The notes beneath the pieces are model-generated. The model was given only the letters and a program-made list of their open reading frames with translations, had not been told where the DNA came from and searched no databases. The position numbers and the translations under genes are program-made. Positions 26,910 to 33,755 of a stretch of DNA of 64,000 nucleotides are shown here, piece after piece. The first letter of the stretch is position 1, and the number at the start of each line of letters is the position of its first letter. Source of the stretch: an uncultured Phascolarctobacterium sp. (GTDB lineage Bacteria > Bacillota > Negativicutes > Acidaminococcales > Acidaminococcaceae); contig NZ_CAAGLX010000014.1 of the NCBI RefSeq assembly GCF_900770955.1, forward strand, positions 62,001 through 126,000. Reading direction: 5' to 3'.

Positions 26910-27602
26910 ATGGGACAGCCTGATATCAAAGAAATAGAAGCAGGTCTTAAGGATTGGGATTTTGTGCGCAATCTGCCTGCTGCAATCGGTGATTATACCC
27001 TTGTGCCGGGCTCCGGCATCGACGGACAGATTTTGAATATTGCAGCCTATGTGCACGAAGCGTCGCACTGTCGTCTTGATTTGACTTACACAAAAGAAAC
27101 CTTTGACTATGTGCCGGTAAAAACCGTAGGTCTGCATACGTTTCGCGACGTGCGCTTTTTTTGCCGTGACCGCGAGCATTTTGCTGACATGATGCGCAAG
27201 AGCCTGCCTGATATTCTGGCCAGTATGGATAAGAAAACCGTGCATACGCTGCCGTATGAAGCGAAAGCGCTGCATTTTGAGCAGTGGGACTACTGGCGCT
27301 CGCTGCCTGCCCAGGTAGGCGATTATGAGCTGTATATTACGCCCGATAATCCCTTGCCTTATATCAATGGTTCCTTTATCTTTTTGGATTATACTGATTT
27401 TAAGCATGGCAATCAGATATACTTTTCCTATAATATTTTCCGTGATGAGCTGTTTGCGGAAATGCGCAAGAATCATCTGCCCTTGACCACAGACGCTTTT
27501 GACGTGCTGGGCAACGTGCCGGCAGAGGATAAGCTGCAGGCGTTGCAGGTGCATATGGAAGCAAATTTAATGGCTACATTGGAAAATTTAAAAAAAGTAT
27601 AA
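26910..27602 (+). CDS. Protein of unknown function with an internal duplication
   Basis: 230 residues, no signal peptide or membrane span. Two halves start alike: WDFVRNLPAAIGDYTL (about residues 14-29) and WDYWRSLPAQVGDYEL (about 129-144), each followed by a beta-rich stretch and a helix. Family not recognised. It begins one base after the amidohydrolase stop with GGAGG inside that gene's end, so the two are very probably made together and may act together. It is the last gene before the tRNA operon. Confidence 0.8.
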   Translation: MGQPDIKEIEAGLKDWDFVRNLPAAIGDYTLVPGSGIDGQILNIAAYVHEASHCRLDLTYTKETFDYVPVKTVGLHTFRDVRFFCRDREHFADMMRKSLPDILASMDKKTVHTLPYEAKALHFEQWDYWRSLPAQVGDYELYITPDNPLPYINGSFIFLDYTDFKHGNQIYFSYNIFRDELFAEMRKNHLPLTTDAFDVLGNVPAEDKLQALQVHMEANLMATLENLKKV

Positions 27603-27609
27603 AAAGCTG

Positions 27610-27638
27610 TTGACAAAACAAGGTCGAGCCTGTATAAT
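27610..27638 (+). promoter_or_regulatory. Perfect consensus promoter of the tRNA operon
   Basis: TTGACA (27610-27615), 17 bases, TATAAT (27633-27638). No other gene lies between it and tRNA-Asp. Confidence 0.93.
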
Positions 27639-27655
27639 ATGATTCGTAGTTGATT

Positions 27656-27732
27656 GGCCCGGTGGTTCAGTTGGTTAGAATGCCGCCCTGTCACGGCGGA
27701 GGTCGTGGGTTCGAGTCCCATCCGGGTCGCCA
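27656..27732 (+). tRNA. tRNA-Asp (GTC)
   Basis: Cloverleaf with acceptor GGCCCGG/CCGGGTC, anticodon loop CTGTCAC, T arm GGGTTCGAGTCCC and encoded CCA. First of five tRNAs. Confidence 0.96.
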
Positions 27733-27737
27733 ATCAT

Positions 27738-27813
27738 GCCTCGGTAGCTCAGTTGGTAGAGCAAAGGACTGAAAATCCTTGTGTCCACAGTTCGATTCTG
27801 TGCTGAGGCACCA
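27738..27813 (+). tRNA. tRNA-Phe (GAA)
   Basis: Cloverleaf with acceptor GCCTCGG/CTGAGGC, anticodon loop CTGAAAA, encoded CCA. Confidence 0.96.
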
Positions 27814-27817
27814 TATT

Positions 27818-27892
<75 letters not shown>

Positions 27893-27900
27893 CCTTTTAA

Positions 27901-27974
27901 GGCGACATAGCCAAGCGGTAAGGCAGAGGTCTGCAAAACCTTTATCCCCAGTTCGATTCTGGGTGTCGCCTCCA
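27901..27974 (+). tRNA. tRNA-Cys (GCA)
   Basis: Cloverleaf with acceptor GGCGACA/TGTCGCC, anticodon loop containing GCA (TCTGCAAAA), encoded CCA. Confidence 0.95.
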
Positions 27975-28010
27975 TTTTTATTTCTTAAAAGGTGTTAATT
28001 AGTTATGTCT

Positions 28011-28099
28011 GCCGCGGTGGCGGAACTGGCAGACGCAAGGGACTTAAAATCCCTCGGGTAGTGATACCCGTACCGGTTCGATTCCGGTCCGCGGCACCA
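28011..28099 (+). tRNA. tRNA-Leu (TAA), probable prophage attachment site
   Basis: Class II tRNA with a long variable arm (TCGGGTAGTGATACCCG), acceptor GCCGCGG/CCGCGGC, anticodon loop CTTAAAA (TAA), encoded CCA. It is complete, so integration of the prophage left it functional. Its 3' half overlaps the antisense end of the integrase gene. Confidence 0.96.
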
Positions 28100-29597
28100 G
28101 ATATACAGTAAGCATATTTGGTAAAATCTCAACCGTTGCGCAATTATCGCGAACGGTTATTTTGTTTATTAAGAGGTTTACAACAAAACGTTTAGCGGAA
28201 TTATCAGCGTTGCTCTCCAAATCTTTTTTGAAAGCGGCGAGAGTAGCAAAAACTTCTTCTTCCGTAAGTGTTTTAGAAAATTTCACAGAAGTTTCACAAA
28301 GACGAGCTTTAATTTTAGCAAGCTCGTCTTTTATTTTTTTCATACGAGCCAAAGAATATTCGTCAATTTCGCCATTCTCAATAAAGGCATATAAATTATC
28401 AAGTTTTTTCTCTGCTGCAGCTTTAGCCTGGATTAGGGCTTTTCTGCTTTCATCAGCTTCATTGGTCATGGCAGCGTAGCCTTCGCGCATCAGGGCAGCA
28501 ATTTTTTTCATGGACGCGTCGGAAAAGATTTCTTCTTCCAGCGCTCTGATGGCGATTCTTTCCAGCTTCTCGGCGCGGATATATTTTTGCGGGCAGCGTT
28601 CGCCGGCAACGCGCTCTTTTTTCAGGCAGTAATAATAGCCGTAAGGCTCGCCGTTGCGTGGAGCAACTCTGTGGCCGCTCATCGCGCTGCCACAATAGCC
28701 GCAAATAACCTTGCCGGATAACAGATAAGGCTCAACAGCCTTATAAGAGGAAAAACGGCGCTGGTTAGTTTCTCGTTTGGCCTGTACGGCCGCGAAATCT
28801 TCTTTAGATATAATTGCCGGCAGCGCATTGTCAATCGCTATAAAGTCATCTGGGCGCGTCTTGGCATGGCTGTTGCGAGCCTGGCCGTTTTTGGCGCGAG
28901 GAGTTTTGTTAAAGGTATAGCGGCCCATGTATTTTTCGTTGCCCAGGATATCATACAGGCAGGTTTTATCAAACGGCTTGCCGTTACGCTTTTTGTAGCC
29001 TGCCAGCTCCAGCTCTCTGCAGATGCGGATATAGCTGTAGCCTGCAAGGTATAGCTTGAAAATAAGACGCACAGCCTCTGCTTCAATAGGTTCAATCTCG
29101 TAATGCTTATCAACGATTCTGAAGCCTAGCGGCGCGGTGCCGCCATTAAATTGCGCCTTATAGGCATTTTCATTCAGGCCTTTTTTGGTCTCTTTGGATA
29201 AGTTGCGGCTGTAATAAGCAGCCATCGACACGAGCACACCTTCCATCATCTGGCCTTCCGGGGATGCATCTATATGCTGCACTGCGTATTCATAACGTAT
29301 ACCCAGCTTTTCCAGCTTATCCTTGGTTGTATAGTAATTAAGCTCGTTTCTGGAATTACGGTCGATTTTATGGAAAATGATGATATCAAACTTATCCTCC
29401 AGGGCATCGGCCAGCATCTGATTATAAGCGTCGCGCTTGGTCAGCTCGCGGCCGCTTTTGGCCTCGTCGACGTACTGGCCAACAACTAGATAGCCTTTAC
29501 TTTGGCAATAGCTTTTGCAGGCGCGCACCTGCGCATCAATGGATTCTTCGCGCTGCATGTCAGAAGAGAAGCGCGCGTAAATAACTGCTCTTTGCAT
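28044..29597 (-). CDS. int: Large serine recombinase (phage integrase)
   Basis: 517 residues. Catalyses site-specific integration. N-terminal resolvase domain with YARFSSDMQ (catalytic Ser near residue 11) and FHKIDRNSRN; recombinase domain about 160-300; zinc ribbon CGYCGSAM with later C..CPQ (about 298-350); coiled coil to about 440. The last 18 or so residues (from LVPRTG) and the stop codon are encoded by the antisense of tRNA-Leu. AGGAGATG precedes the ATG. Divergent from hicA, with shared repeats between them. Confidence 0.95.
   Translation of the reverse strand: MQRAVIYARFSSDMQREESIDAQVRACKSYCQSKGYLVVGQYVDEAKSGRELTKRDAYNQMLADALEDKFDIIIFHKIDRNSRNELNYYTTKDKLEKLGIRYEYAVQHIDASPEGQMMEGVLVSMAAYYSRNLSKETKKGLNENAYKAQFNGGTAPLGFRIVDKHYEIEPIEAEAVRLIFKLYLAGYSYIRICRELELAGYKKRNGKPFDKTCLYDILGNEKYMGRYTFNKTPRAKNGQARNSHAKTRPDDFIAIDNALPAIISKEDFAAVQAKRETNQRRFSSYKAVEPYLLSGKVICGYCGSAMSGHRVAPRNGEPYGYYYCLKKERVAGERCPQKYIRAEKLERIAIRALEEEIFSDASMKKIAALMREGYAAMTNEADESRKALIQAKAAAEKKLDNLYAFIENGEIDEYSLARMKKIKDELAKIKARLCETSVKFSKTLTEEEVFATLAAFKKDLESNADNSAKRFVVNLLINKITVRDNCATVEILPNMLTVYLVPRTGIEPVRVSLPEGF
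28046..28099. other. Candidate attL core in the 3' half of tRNA-Leu
   Basis: The prophage integrase gene reads into the tRNA from the right. The tRNA is intact, so the crossover core should lie in its 3' part, and the phage would have restored it. The exact core cannot be set without the right end, which should carry a copy of part of this stretch. Inference from position. Confidence 0.5.
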
Positions 29598-29618
29598 AGA
29601 GTCATCTCCTTTGAAAAA

Positions 29619-29671
29619 TTACGTAAATTACTTATTTTTTACTTTACATTACGCAAATTACGTATTATAAT
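29619..29671 (+). promoter_or_regulatory. hicA promoter with A/T-rich repeat operators
   Basis: TTTACA (29643-29648), 17 bases, TATAAT (29666-29671). The repeat ATTACGCAAATTACGTA fills the spacer; a related TTACGTAAATTAC lies 30 bases upstream (29619-29631), toward the integrase. HicB's ribbon-helix-helix end is the likely ligand. Confidence 0.65.
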
Positions 29672-29713
29672 ATAATCAAGAACCAAGCAATTAATAAGAT
29701 TAGAGGTGATTAT

Positions 29714-29890
29714 GTGAAAAGACGCGATTTAGTAAAATTGCTGTCGCAAGCTGGCTTTAAGCTTGAACGTGATGATGGAGACCATTCCATCTACAAAAAA
29801 CCGGGCAGCCGCTCCGTTCAGGTTCCAAGGCACCGGGAACTGAACGAGCTGACAGCGAAAGCAATCCTCAAAGCTGCGGGCGTAAAATAA
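29714..29890 (+). CDS. hicA: HicA-family mRNA interferase toxin
   Basis: 58 residues, GTG start after AGAGGTG. Typical HicA: KRRDLVKLLSQAGFKLERDD, catalytic His in GDHSIYKKPG, then VPRHRELNELTAKAILKAAG. HicA is a dsRBD-fold RNase that cleaves mRNA when free of HicB. The toxin comes first in the operon, as usual. The gap of 97 bases to hicB is wider than in most pairs. Confidence 0.92.
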   Translation: MKRRDLVKLLSQAGFKLERDDGDHSIYKKPGSRSVQVPRHRELNELTAKAILKAAGVK

Positions 29891-29907
29891 AGATTACTTT
29901 TTACCCC

Positions 29908-29922
29908 GCCCGCTTTGCGGGC
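29908..29922 (+). terminator. GC-rich hairpin between hicA and hicB
   Basis: Perfect GCCCGC/GCGGGC stem with a TTT loop; the following TTCTTACT is only weakly T-rich, so it may attenuate rather than end transcription. Confidence 0.45.
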
Positions 29923-29987
29923 TTCTTACTGTAATCGCAATCATAAATTCAATAGCATTTAAAAATTAAAAGGAGGAAGAAGGGAAC

Positions 29988-30389
29988 ATGAAAGAAAAGA
30001 AATTGTTGCAAGAATACGTTTATCCTGCTGTTTTTCATGCGAACGATGATAACACGTATACTATTATTTTCCCGGATTTACCCGGCTGTATCAGCGAGGG
30101 CAAATCTTTAGGTAACGCTATGAAGATGGCAGAAGCTGCGCTCACACAATGGATTGAATATTTAAAGGACAGCAAGGAAGAAATTCCTGCACCAAGCAAA
30201 TTACGAGATGTTGAATTGGAAAATAATGAGTTTGTTAATTTTATTAGAGCAGATATCAAAGATACTCGTGCAGTAAAACGTACGATTAGCCTTCCGCGCT
30301 GGATGGATGAACAGGCCGCCGAAGAAGGTCTGAGCTTATCCAAAATATTACAAGAAGCATTGTCTAAACGCTTTATCGCAGCAAACTAA
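29988..30389 (+). CDS. hicB: HicB-family antitoxin
   Basis: 133 residues. N-terminal partial RNase H-like HicB domain (YVYPAVFHANDDNTYTIIFP, DLPGCISEGKSL), C-terminal ribbon-helix-helix (KRTISLPRWMDEQAAEEGLS). It binds and neutralises HicA and should repress the operon through the repeats upstream of hicA. GGAGGAAGAAGGG precedes the ATG. HicAB in a prophage usually serves stability or phage exclusion. Confidence 0.92.
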   Translation: MKEKKLLQEYVYPAVFHANDDNTYTIIFPDLPGCISEGKSLGNAMKMAEAALTQWIEYLKDSKEEIPAPSKLRDVELENNEFVNFIRADIKDTRAVKRTISLPRWMDEQAAEEGLSLSKILQEALSKRFIAAN

Positions 30390-30403
30390 TATATTTATCG
30401 TTG

Positions 30404-30428
30404 CGCCCCCATATCGGGGGCGTTTTTT
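30404..30428 (+). terminator. Terminator of hicAB
   Basis: Stem CGCCCCC/GGGGGCG, five-base loop, TTTTTT. Confidence 0.9.
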
Positions 30429-30453
30429 CTTCCGCCTACAGGTTTGTCTGAAT

Positions 30454-30516
30454 TTGCAATATGCAAAAAATGCATATTACTTTTCATTTGCCGGCAATTT
30501 GCTGGTCATTTGCTGG
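30454..30516. repeat. Short repeats upstream of the small proline-rich ORF
   Basis: TTGCA-ATA-TGCAA (30454-30466) and an overlapping ATGCA-N5-TGCAT (30461-30475) are followed by three copies of ATTTGC(C/T)GG starting at 30486, 30497 and 30508, an 11-base period. The rest of 30,430-30,588 shows only a possible GATATAATATA -10. Confidence 0.5.
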
Positions 30517-30588
30517 CGGCATTCTAAAACTGACTATATTGTTATAAGATAAAACACATGATATAATATAGCCAGAAGGGAAGATGAA

Positions 30589-30696
30589 TCATTTCTGCTT
30601 TGGTGGTAATGGCGCTGGTTTAGCAGGTGGCAGAGGCATGGTAAATTGATCGCTTCTGCTTTCACTGCTGGACGGCGCAGGGTTCGGTTTATTCAT
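30589..30696 (-). CDS. Small proline-rich ORF (35 aa)
   Basis: 35 residues, starting MNKPNPAPSSSES and ending PLPPAKPAPLPPKQK. GAAAGAAGGTGAAAC lies at ribosome-site distance before the ATG. No family recognised; no membrane span. The basic, proline-rich tail suggests a short protein-binding peptide. It is divergent from the membrane protein gene that starts 33 bases away. Expression is unproven. Confidence 0.4.
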   Translation of the reverse strand: MNKPNPAPSSSESRSDQFTMPLPPAKPAPLPPKQK

Positions 30697-30728
30697 TGTT
30701 TCACCTTCTTTCGGGATGGAGGGATATT

Positions 30729-31298
30729 GTGGAATTAAATTTATTTCAAAATATTGCACAGGCAGCTCCGGGGTTTGTAGGCGTAGCAGCCTGCAAGCTT
30801 ATGAACGGCAATGTACAAAAGGAAAAGTTAAATAATGAGGTTCTTGCTTACTTTCTTTTTGCTGCAGCAGCTTGGTTGCTGGCATTGGTGCTGAGCAATA
30901 TTTGTCGGCTGTTAGGTATCCAGCTCAGCGAAATGATGCGAGTAGCTTGCGCTATTATCTTTGCCGGAGCGTTAGGAATGCTGTGGGCTGTATGGCTGCG
31001 TGATAAGGCTGTAATGTTAGCCAACGTTATCAACCGGCACTTCGGAAAGAATCCGATATTCGTTGAAGAAACGATTCTGGAAAAAGTTGGCTGCGACAAC
31101 AGGCCTCATTACTATGAAGTCTATAAAGCAGGCAATCTTATTGCTTCCGGCTGGGGCGAGCACTTCTTGAATAACGAAAAATCATTTTCCTTGCGAAGCA
31201 TTGAAGGTTATACCATGGAAGACCTGCAAGAATTCCGCGCTATTGTTTGGCGTGGAGAGGACATGGTATTGAAAGAGTATATTTTGAAAGAATACTGA
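30729..31298 (+). CDS. Phage membrane protein with cytoplasmic C-terminal domain
   Basis: 189 residues, GTG start after GGATGGAGGG. A hydrophilic N-terminus is followed by two membrane spans (about residues 39-63 and 69-90), then a soluble domain of about 100 residues (PIFVEETILEKVG, YYEVYKAGNLIASGWG). No family recognised with certainty. It lies between hicAB and the repressor operon and is read opposite to the latter, the place where lysogens often keep superinfection-exclusion or defence genes. That role is inference. Confidence 0.75.
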   Translation: MELNLFQNIAQAAPGFVGVAACKLMNGNVQKEKLNNEVLAYFLFAAAAWLLALVLSNICRLLGIQLSEMMRVACAIIFAGALGMLWAVWLRDKAVMLANVINRHFGKNPIFVEETILEKVGCDNRPHYYEVYKAGNLIASGWGEHFLNNEKSFSLRSIEGYTMEDLQEFRAIVWRGEDMVLKEYILKEY

Positions 31299-31302
31299 TC
31301 CT

Positions 31303-31338
31303 GAAGGCGCTCTCTTACGAGGGCGTCTTTTTTATTTT
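31303..31338 (+). terminator. Terminator of the membrane protein gene
   Basis: Twelve-pair stem with some G-T pairs (31303-31314 with 31319-31330), TTAC loop, followed by TTTTTTATTTTTT. It overlaps the end of the convergent gene. Confidence 0.75.
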
Positions 31339-32126
31339 TTAGGTTTATCGAGCTGCTTAATACTTTCGCTTGGCGTAGGCAATTTTTCTGGCATTGTACC
31401 GCCGAGTTCTTCAATAGTTTTGCGAACGGTACGACCGACTTCGTAATGCACTTTGTTGGCAGCTTCTTTGCTACTGATATTCTCACGGCGCAGTTTGTCT
31501 TCTGCCTGCGTGATGCGGAACAGGTTCGCACCGAGTTCCACACTGCCCATGTGGTCTAAAATCTCTTGATTAGGTTTAAGCTTCTTGCGACGTTTTATAT
31601 CGCCAGCGGTTTCACCGCCATAAAGTCCCATGTAACCGCTATTTTGAAATTTGGCGAAGTCAAGGTTCGTTTTTACGCCTGCGGCAAAGGCTGCATCAGC
31701 GAGAGCAACATTATGCTGTTTGATATTATTTCGTGCTTCAATGCGAGCGTCTATTTCTTTGTTGAAAGCTTCTGCTGCTTCGAGGTCGTGGATATGGTCC
31801 GCACCGAGTTGCGCGAGCCACTGCTTGAATGGTTCGGCTTTAGGTGAGGGGATAGATTGGATAATACGCAGAATACCTTCTGTATTTGCGGTGTCAGTGA
31901 GACGCATTTTCCCGTCTTCTGCAAGCAATTTCAACCTGTGACAATTTGTCACGGTTTCATTACCTTCTGCTTTCATTCTTTGCTTTAGCTTGCGCCAATA
32001 AGCTGATTTATCTGCACTGTCGGTCAATGCGCCGACAACATCGACAACAGAAAAGAACCATTCTCCGGCTTCATCGTTCCAAATGGAGCGAATCTGCGCA
32101 CTCTGAAATAATTTTACATCTTTCAT
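31332..32126 (-). CDS. BRO-N/DinD-family protein
   Basis: 264 residues. N-terminal BRO-N-like domain (IRSIWNDEAGEWFFSVVDVV) and a C-terminal half very like E. coli DinD (ELGANLFRITQAEDKLRREN, ELGGTMPEKLP, SIKQL). BRO-N proteins are often phage antirepressors; DinD is damage-induced and is known to affect RecA filaments. It follows the cI-like gene on the same strand, 27 bases on, so they are co-transcribed in the lysogen. ATG 32126 has GAGG upstream; the frame also has a TTG 21 bases earlier without a ribosome site. Confidence 0.8.
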   Translation of the reverse strand: MKDVKLFQSAQIRSIWNDEAGEWFFSVVDVVGALTDSADKSAYWRKLKQRMKAEGNETVTNCHRLKLLAEDGKMRLTDTANTEGILRIIQSIPSPKAEPFKQWLAQLGADHIHDLEAAEAFNKEIDARIEARNNIKQHNVALADAAFAAGVKTNLDFAKFQNSGYMGLYGGETAGDIKRRKKLKPNQEILDHMGSVELGANLFRITQAEDKLRRENISSKEAANKVHYEVGRTVRKTIEELGGTMPEKLPTPSESIKQLDKPKK

Positions 32127-32153
32127 GTCTTCATTCCTCGCTTTCAAAATCTA

Positions 32154-32510
32154 TTATCCTAAACTCTCCACGTCTTCTTCCGCCTTACGCTGGAGCTTGG
32201 CCAGCTTAACATCAATAATATCGTCAATTTCTTCCTTGCCGTCAGCATCCAGCTGGCGGTATTTTTTTATGTGCGTTTCTTCCTGCTGGGTGAGGGAGAA
32301 AGAAGGGGACGCTGGAGCATCAAAAAGCATAGCTGGCGATATTTTGAGAGCTTTGGCCAATAGCATGATTTTAGTATGCTTCATTGTTGCAAGATTTCCA
32401 GATTCCCATCTAGAAACAGTTGCTTCACTTACTCCGACTTTTTCAGCTAGTTCTTTCATTGTATAACCGCATTCTAAGCGTTTTTGTTTTATGATATCTT
32501 TTATATTCAT
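32154..32510 (-). CDS. cI-like XRE-family repressor
   Basis: 118 residues. N-terminal helix-turn-helix (YTMKELAEKVGVSEATVSRWESGN, residues about 16-39), then a short C-terminal helical part for dimerisation. There is no peptidase S24 domain, so release from repression cannot go by RecA-stimulated self-cleavage. AAAGAGGTG precedes the ATG. Transcribed away from the cro-like gene, across the operator region. Confidence 0.9.
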   Translation of the reverse strand: MNIKDIIKQKRLECGYTMKELAEKVGVSEATVSRWESGNLATMKHTKIMLLAKALKISPAMLFDAPASPSFSLTQQEETHIKKYRQLDADGKEEIDDIIDVKLAKLQRKAEEDVESLG

Positions 32511-32543
32511 GGAAACACCTCTTTCTGCTTATAGTATACAGTC

Positions 32544-32628
32544 AACCTTGCGAAAATGCAATAAAAACTTGCAAAAAGTGTTGACATTAGCTTCCGAAAA
32601 TGTTATTATGAACTTGCAGAAATGCAAG
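32544..32628. promoter_or_regulatory. Lysogeny switch: divergent promoters and operators
   Basis: Rightward promoter TTGACA (32581-32586), 17 bases, TATTAT (32604-32609). The palindrome CTTGCAGAAATGCAAG (32613-32628) covers its start point. A second operator, TTGCGAAAATGCAA (32548-32561), overlaps the leftward -35 (TTGCAT on the minus strand), which is 17 bases from TATACT. A half site TTGCA lies at 32569 and a degenerate copy near 32592. Confidence 0.85.
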
Positions 32629-32643
32629 AAAGGGGTGATAGAA

Positions 32644-32904
32644 ATGGCTACAAATATTCCCGAGTTAAAAGCAGAGTGCACCCGTCATGGAGTGACTTTA
32701 GAAGAACTTGCGTCGAGAATTGGCGTTAATAATGCAACTCTCTACAGAAAAATGACTGGTAAAAGCGAATTTTATCGCAACGAATTGCAGGTCATTAGAG
32801 ATGTATTGTGTCTGAATGATGAGAAATTCTTGCTTATTTTTTTGACAATAAACTTGCAAAAATGCAAGAAAAACAATCGGCTTACTAAGTGGCGCTGGCG
32901 GTAG
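32644..32904 (+). CDS. Cro-like DUF739-type DNA-binding protein
   Basis: 86 residues. Helix-turn-helix GVTLEELASRIGVNNATLYRKM (about residues 17-38) and a KSEFYRNELQVIRDVL stretch typical of small DUF739 phage regulators. First gene of the rightward early operon, just after the switch. AAAGGGGTGATAG precedes the ATG. Its C-terminal residues NLQKCKK are encoded by a further operator copy, so the tail may be non-essential. Confidence 0.82.
   Translation: MATNIPELKAECTRHGVTLEELASRIGVNNATLYRKMTGKSEFYRNELQVIRDVLCLNDEKFLLIFLTINLQKCKKNNRLTKWRWR
32853..32868. promoter_or_regulatory. Extra repressor operator in the 3' end of the cro-like gene
   Basis: CTTGCAAAAATGCAAG, same arms and N4 spacer as the operator at 32613, 240 bases away. 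A TTGACA lies just upstream (32842) but no matching -10 is seen. Confidence 0.75.
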
Positions 32905-32916
32905 GGAGGTAATGAA

Positions 32917-33132
32917 ATGAAATTAGAGCTTACCCTTGATGAAGTTTCGGCCTGCACTATGGCTTTGTTATCCAAAGCGCAGGAAGCCGAAGAGGAAGCG
33001 CTGGGGTGCGAAAAGCTGCGCTGTGCTTCTGCCGTTGAGTTTTGGCAAAAGAGAGCTGAACTTTACAGAAAGGCCTACGAGGCTGTAAAGGCTCAGCGCG
33101 CCAGCTGGTGGGAGGAAACGCAAAGGCAATAA
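32917..33132 (+). CDS. Small phage early protein (71 aa)
   Basis: 71 residues with a strong GGGAGGTAATG start region. Mostly helical and charged (LLSKAQEAEEEALGC, FWQKRAELYRKAYEAV), no recognised family. It is second in the early operon and overlaps the next gene by one base (TAATG). Confidence 0.7.
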   Translation: MKLELTLDEVSACTMALLSKAQEAEEEALGCEKLRCASAVEFWQKRAELYRKAYEAVKAQRASWWEETQRQ

Positions 33133-33326
33133 TGAGCATACAGTTTACGCCGGATACACCGGCAACGCGCCGCGCGTTTAATCGCTTGGCGCGGGAAAAA
33201 TTAAAACTGCGCCTGCTGGCAGACATCCGCATGGACCTCATGGTCTGCGAGCTGGAAGGCTGGAGTAAGCTGGAGTATCTGGATGAGCTGCTGGCGCTGG
33301 TGCAGGAGCTGAGGAAGGGAGGGTGA
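33132..33326 (+). CDS. Small phage early protein (64 aa)
   Basis: 64 residues, starting at the ATG that overlaps the previous stop. Helical, charged, with a leucine-rich C-terminus (YLDELLALVQELRK). No family recognised. Coupled to its neighbours, with a three-base gap to the next gene. Confidence 0.6.
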   Translation: MSIQFTPDTPATRRAFNRLAREKLKLRLLADIRMDLMVCELEGWSKLEYLDELLALVQELRKGG

Positions 33327-33329
33327 GGG

Positions 33330-33614
33330 ATGGAAGATAAAAAAATACCTTTTGAGCTGTGGCTTCAGTATCATGAAAACTACAACAGACGTGATAGCAG
33401 AGCAAATAAGCAGCTCATCTGCGACAAGCTCTGCGAGGTGCTGCAGCTGACCAATCGCTTTTACGACCTGCAGTCGCTGGAGTACGTGGAAGAAAACGAG
33501 GATGAATCGCATGTTTTTGCGAAGTTCACGCATGGCAGCACTATTGTAATCACTTCGATGGACAACAGCTGGGGCATGATTCTTGATATTATCAGACAGC
33601 TTCCGGGTGCGTGA
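33330..33614 (+). CDS. Small phage early protein (94 aa)
   Basis: 94 residues, AAGGGAGGGTGAGGG directly upstream of the ATG. Mixed helix and strand, acidic centre (YVEENEDESHVFAKF). No family recognised and no membrane span. Confidence 0.65.
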   Translation: MEDKKIPFELWLQYHENYNRRDSRANKQLICDKLCEVLQLTNRFYDLQSLEYVEENEDESHVFAKFTHGSTIVITSMDNSWGMILDIIRQLPGA

Positions 33615-33628
33615 GGGAGGGTGATTGC

Positions 33629-33742
33629 ATGGATGAAGTTGCTTTCAAACGTCTGGCAGAATACCTGCTCCGGTACGGAGTCGAAAAAGGGACCATTAAA
33701 TTGTCGGACAATAAAGAAGAAAAACAAGAAAAGACAGCGTGA
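33629..33742 (+). CDS. Small ORF (37 aa)
   Basis: 37 residues beginning MDEVAFKRLAEYLLRYG and ending in a Lys/Glu-rich tail. GGGAGGGTG lies at good distance before ATG 33629. It fills the gap between two accepted genes in the same direction and ends seven bases before the next start region. No function known. Confidence 0.5.
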   Translation: MDEVAFKRLAEYLLRYGVEKGTIKLSDNKEEKQEKTA

Positions 33743-33755
33743 AAGGGTGATGAAC

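Noticed and set aside
28100..31300. A complete anti-phage defence island at the left prophage end
   Set aside because: Only HicAB and one unknown membrane protein are present; no nuclease, ATPase or other effector of a known defence system is seen.
32842..32870. Second rightward promoter at the TTGACA beside the distant operator
   Set aside because: No -10-like hexamer lies 16-18 bases downstream.
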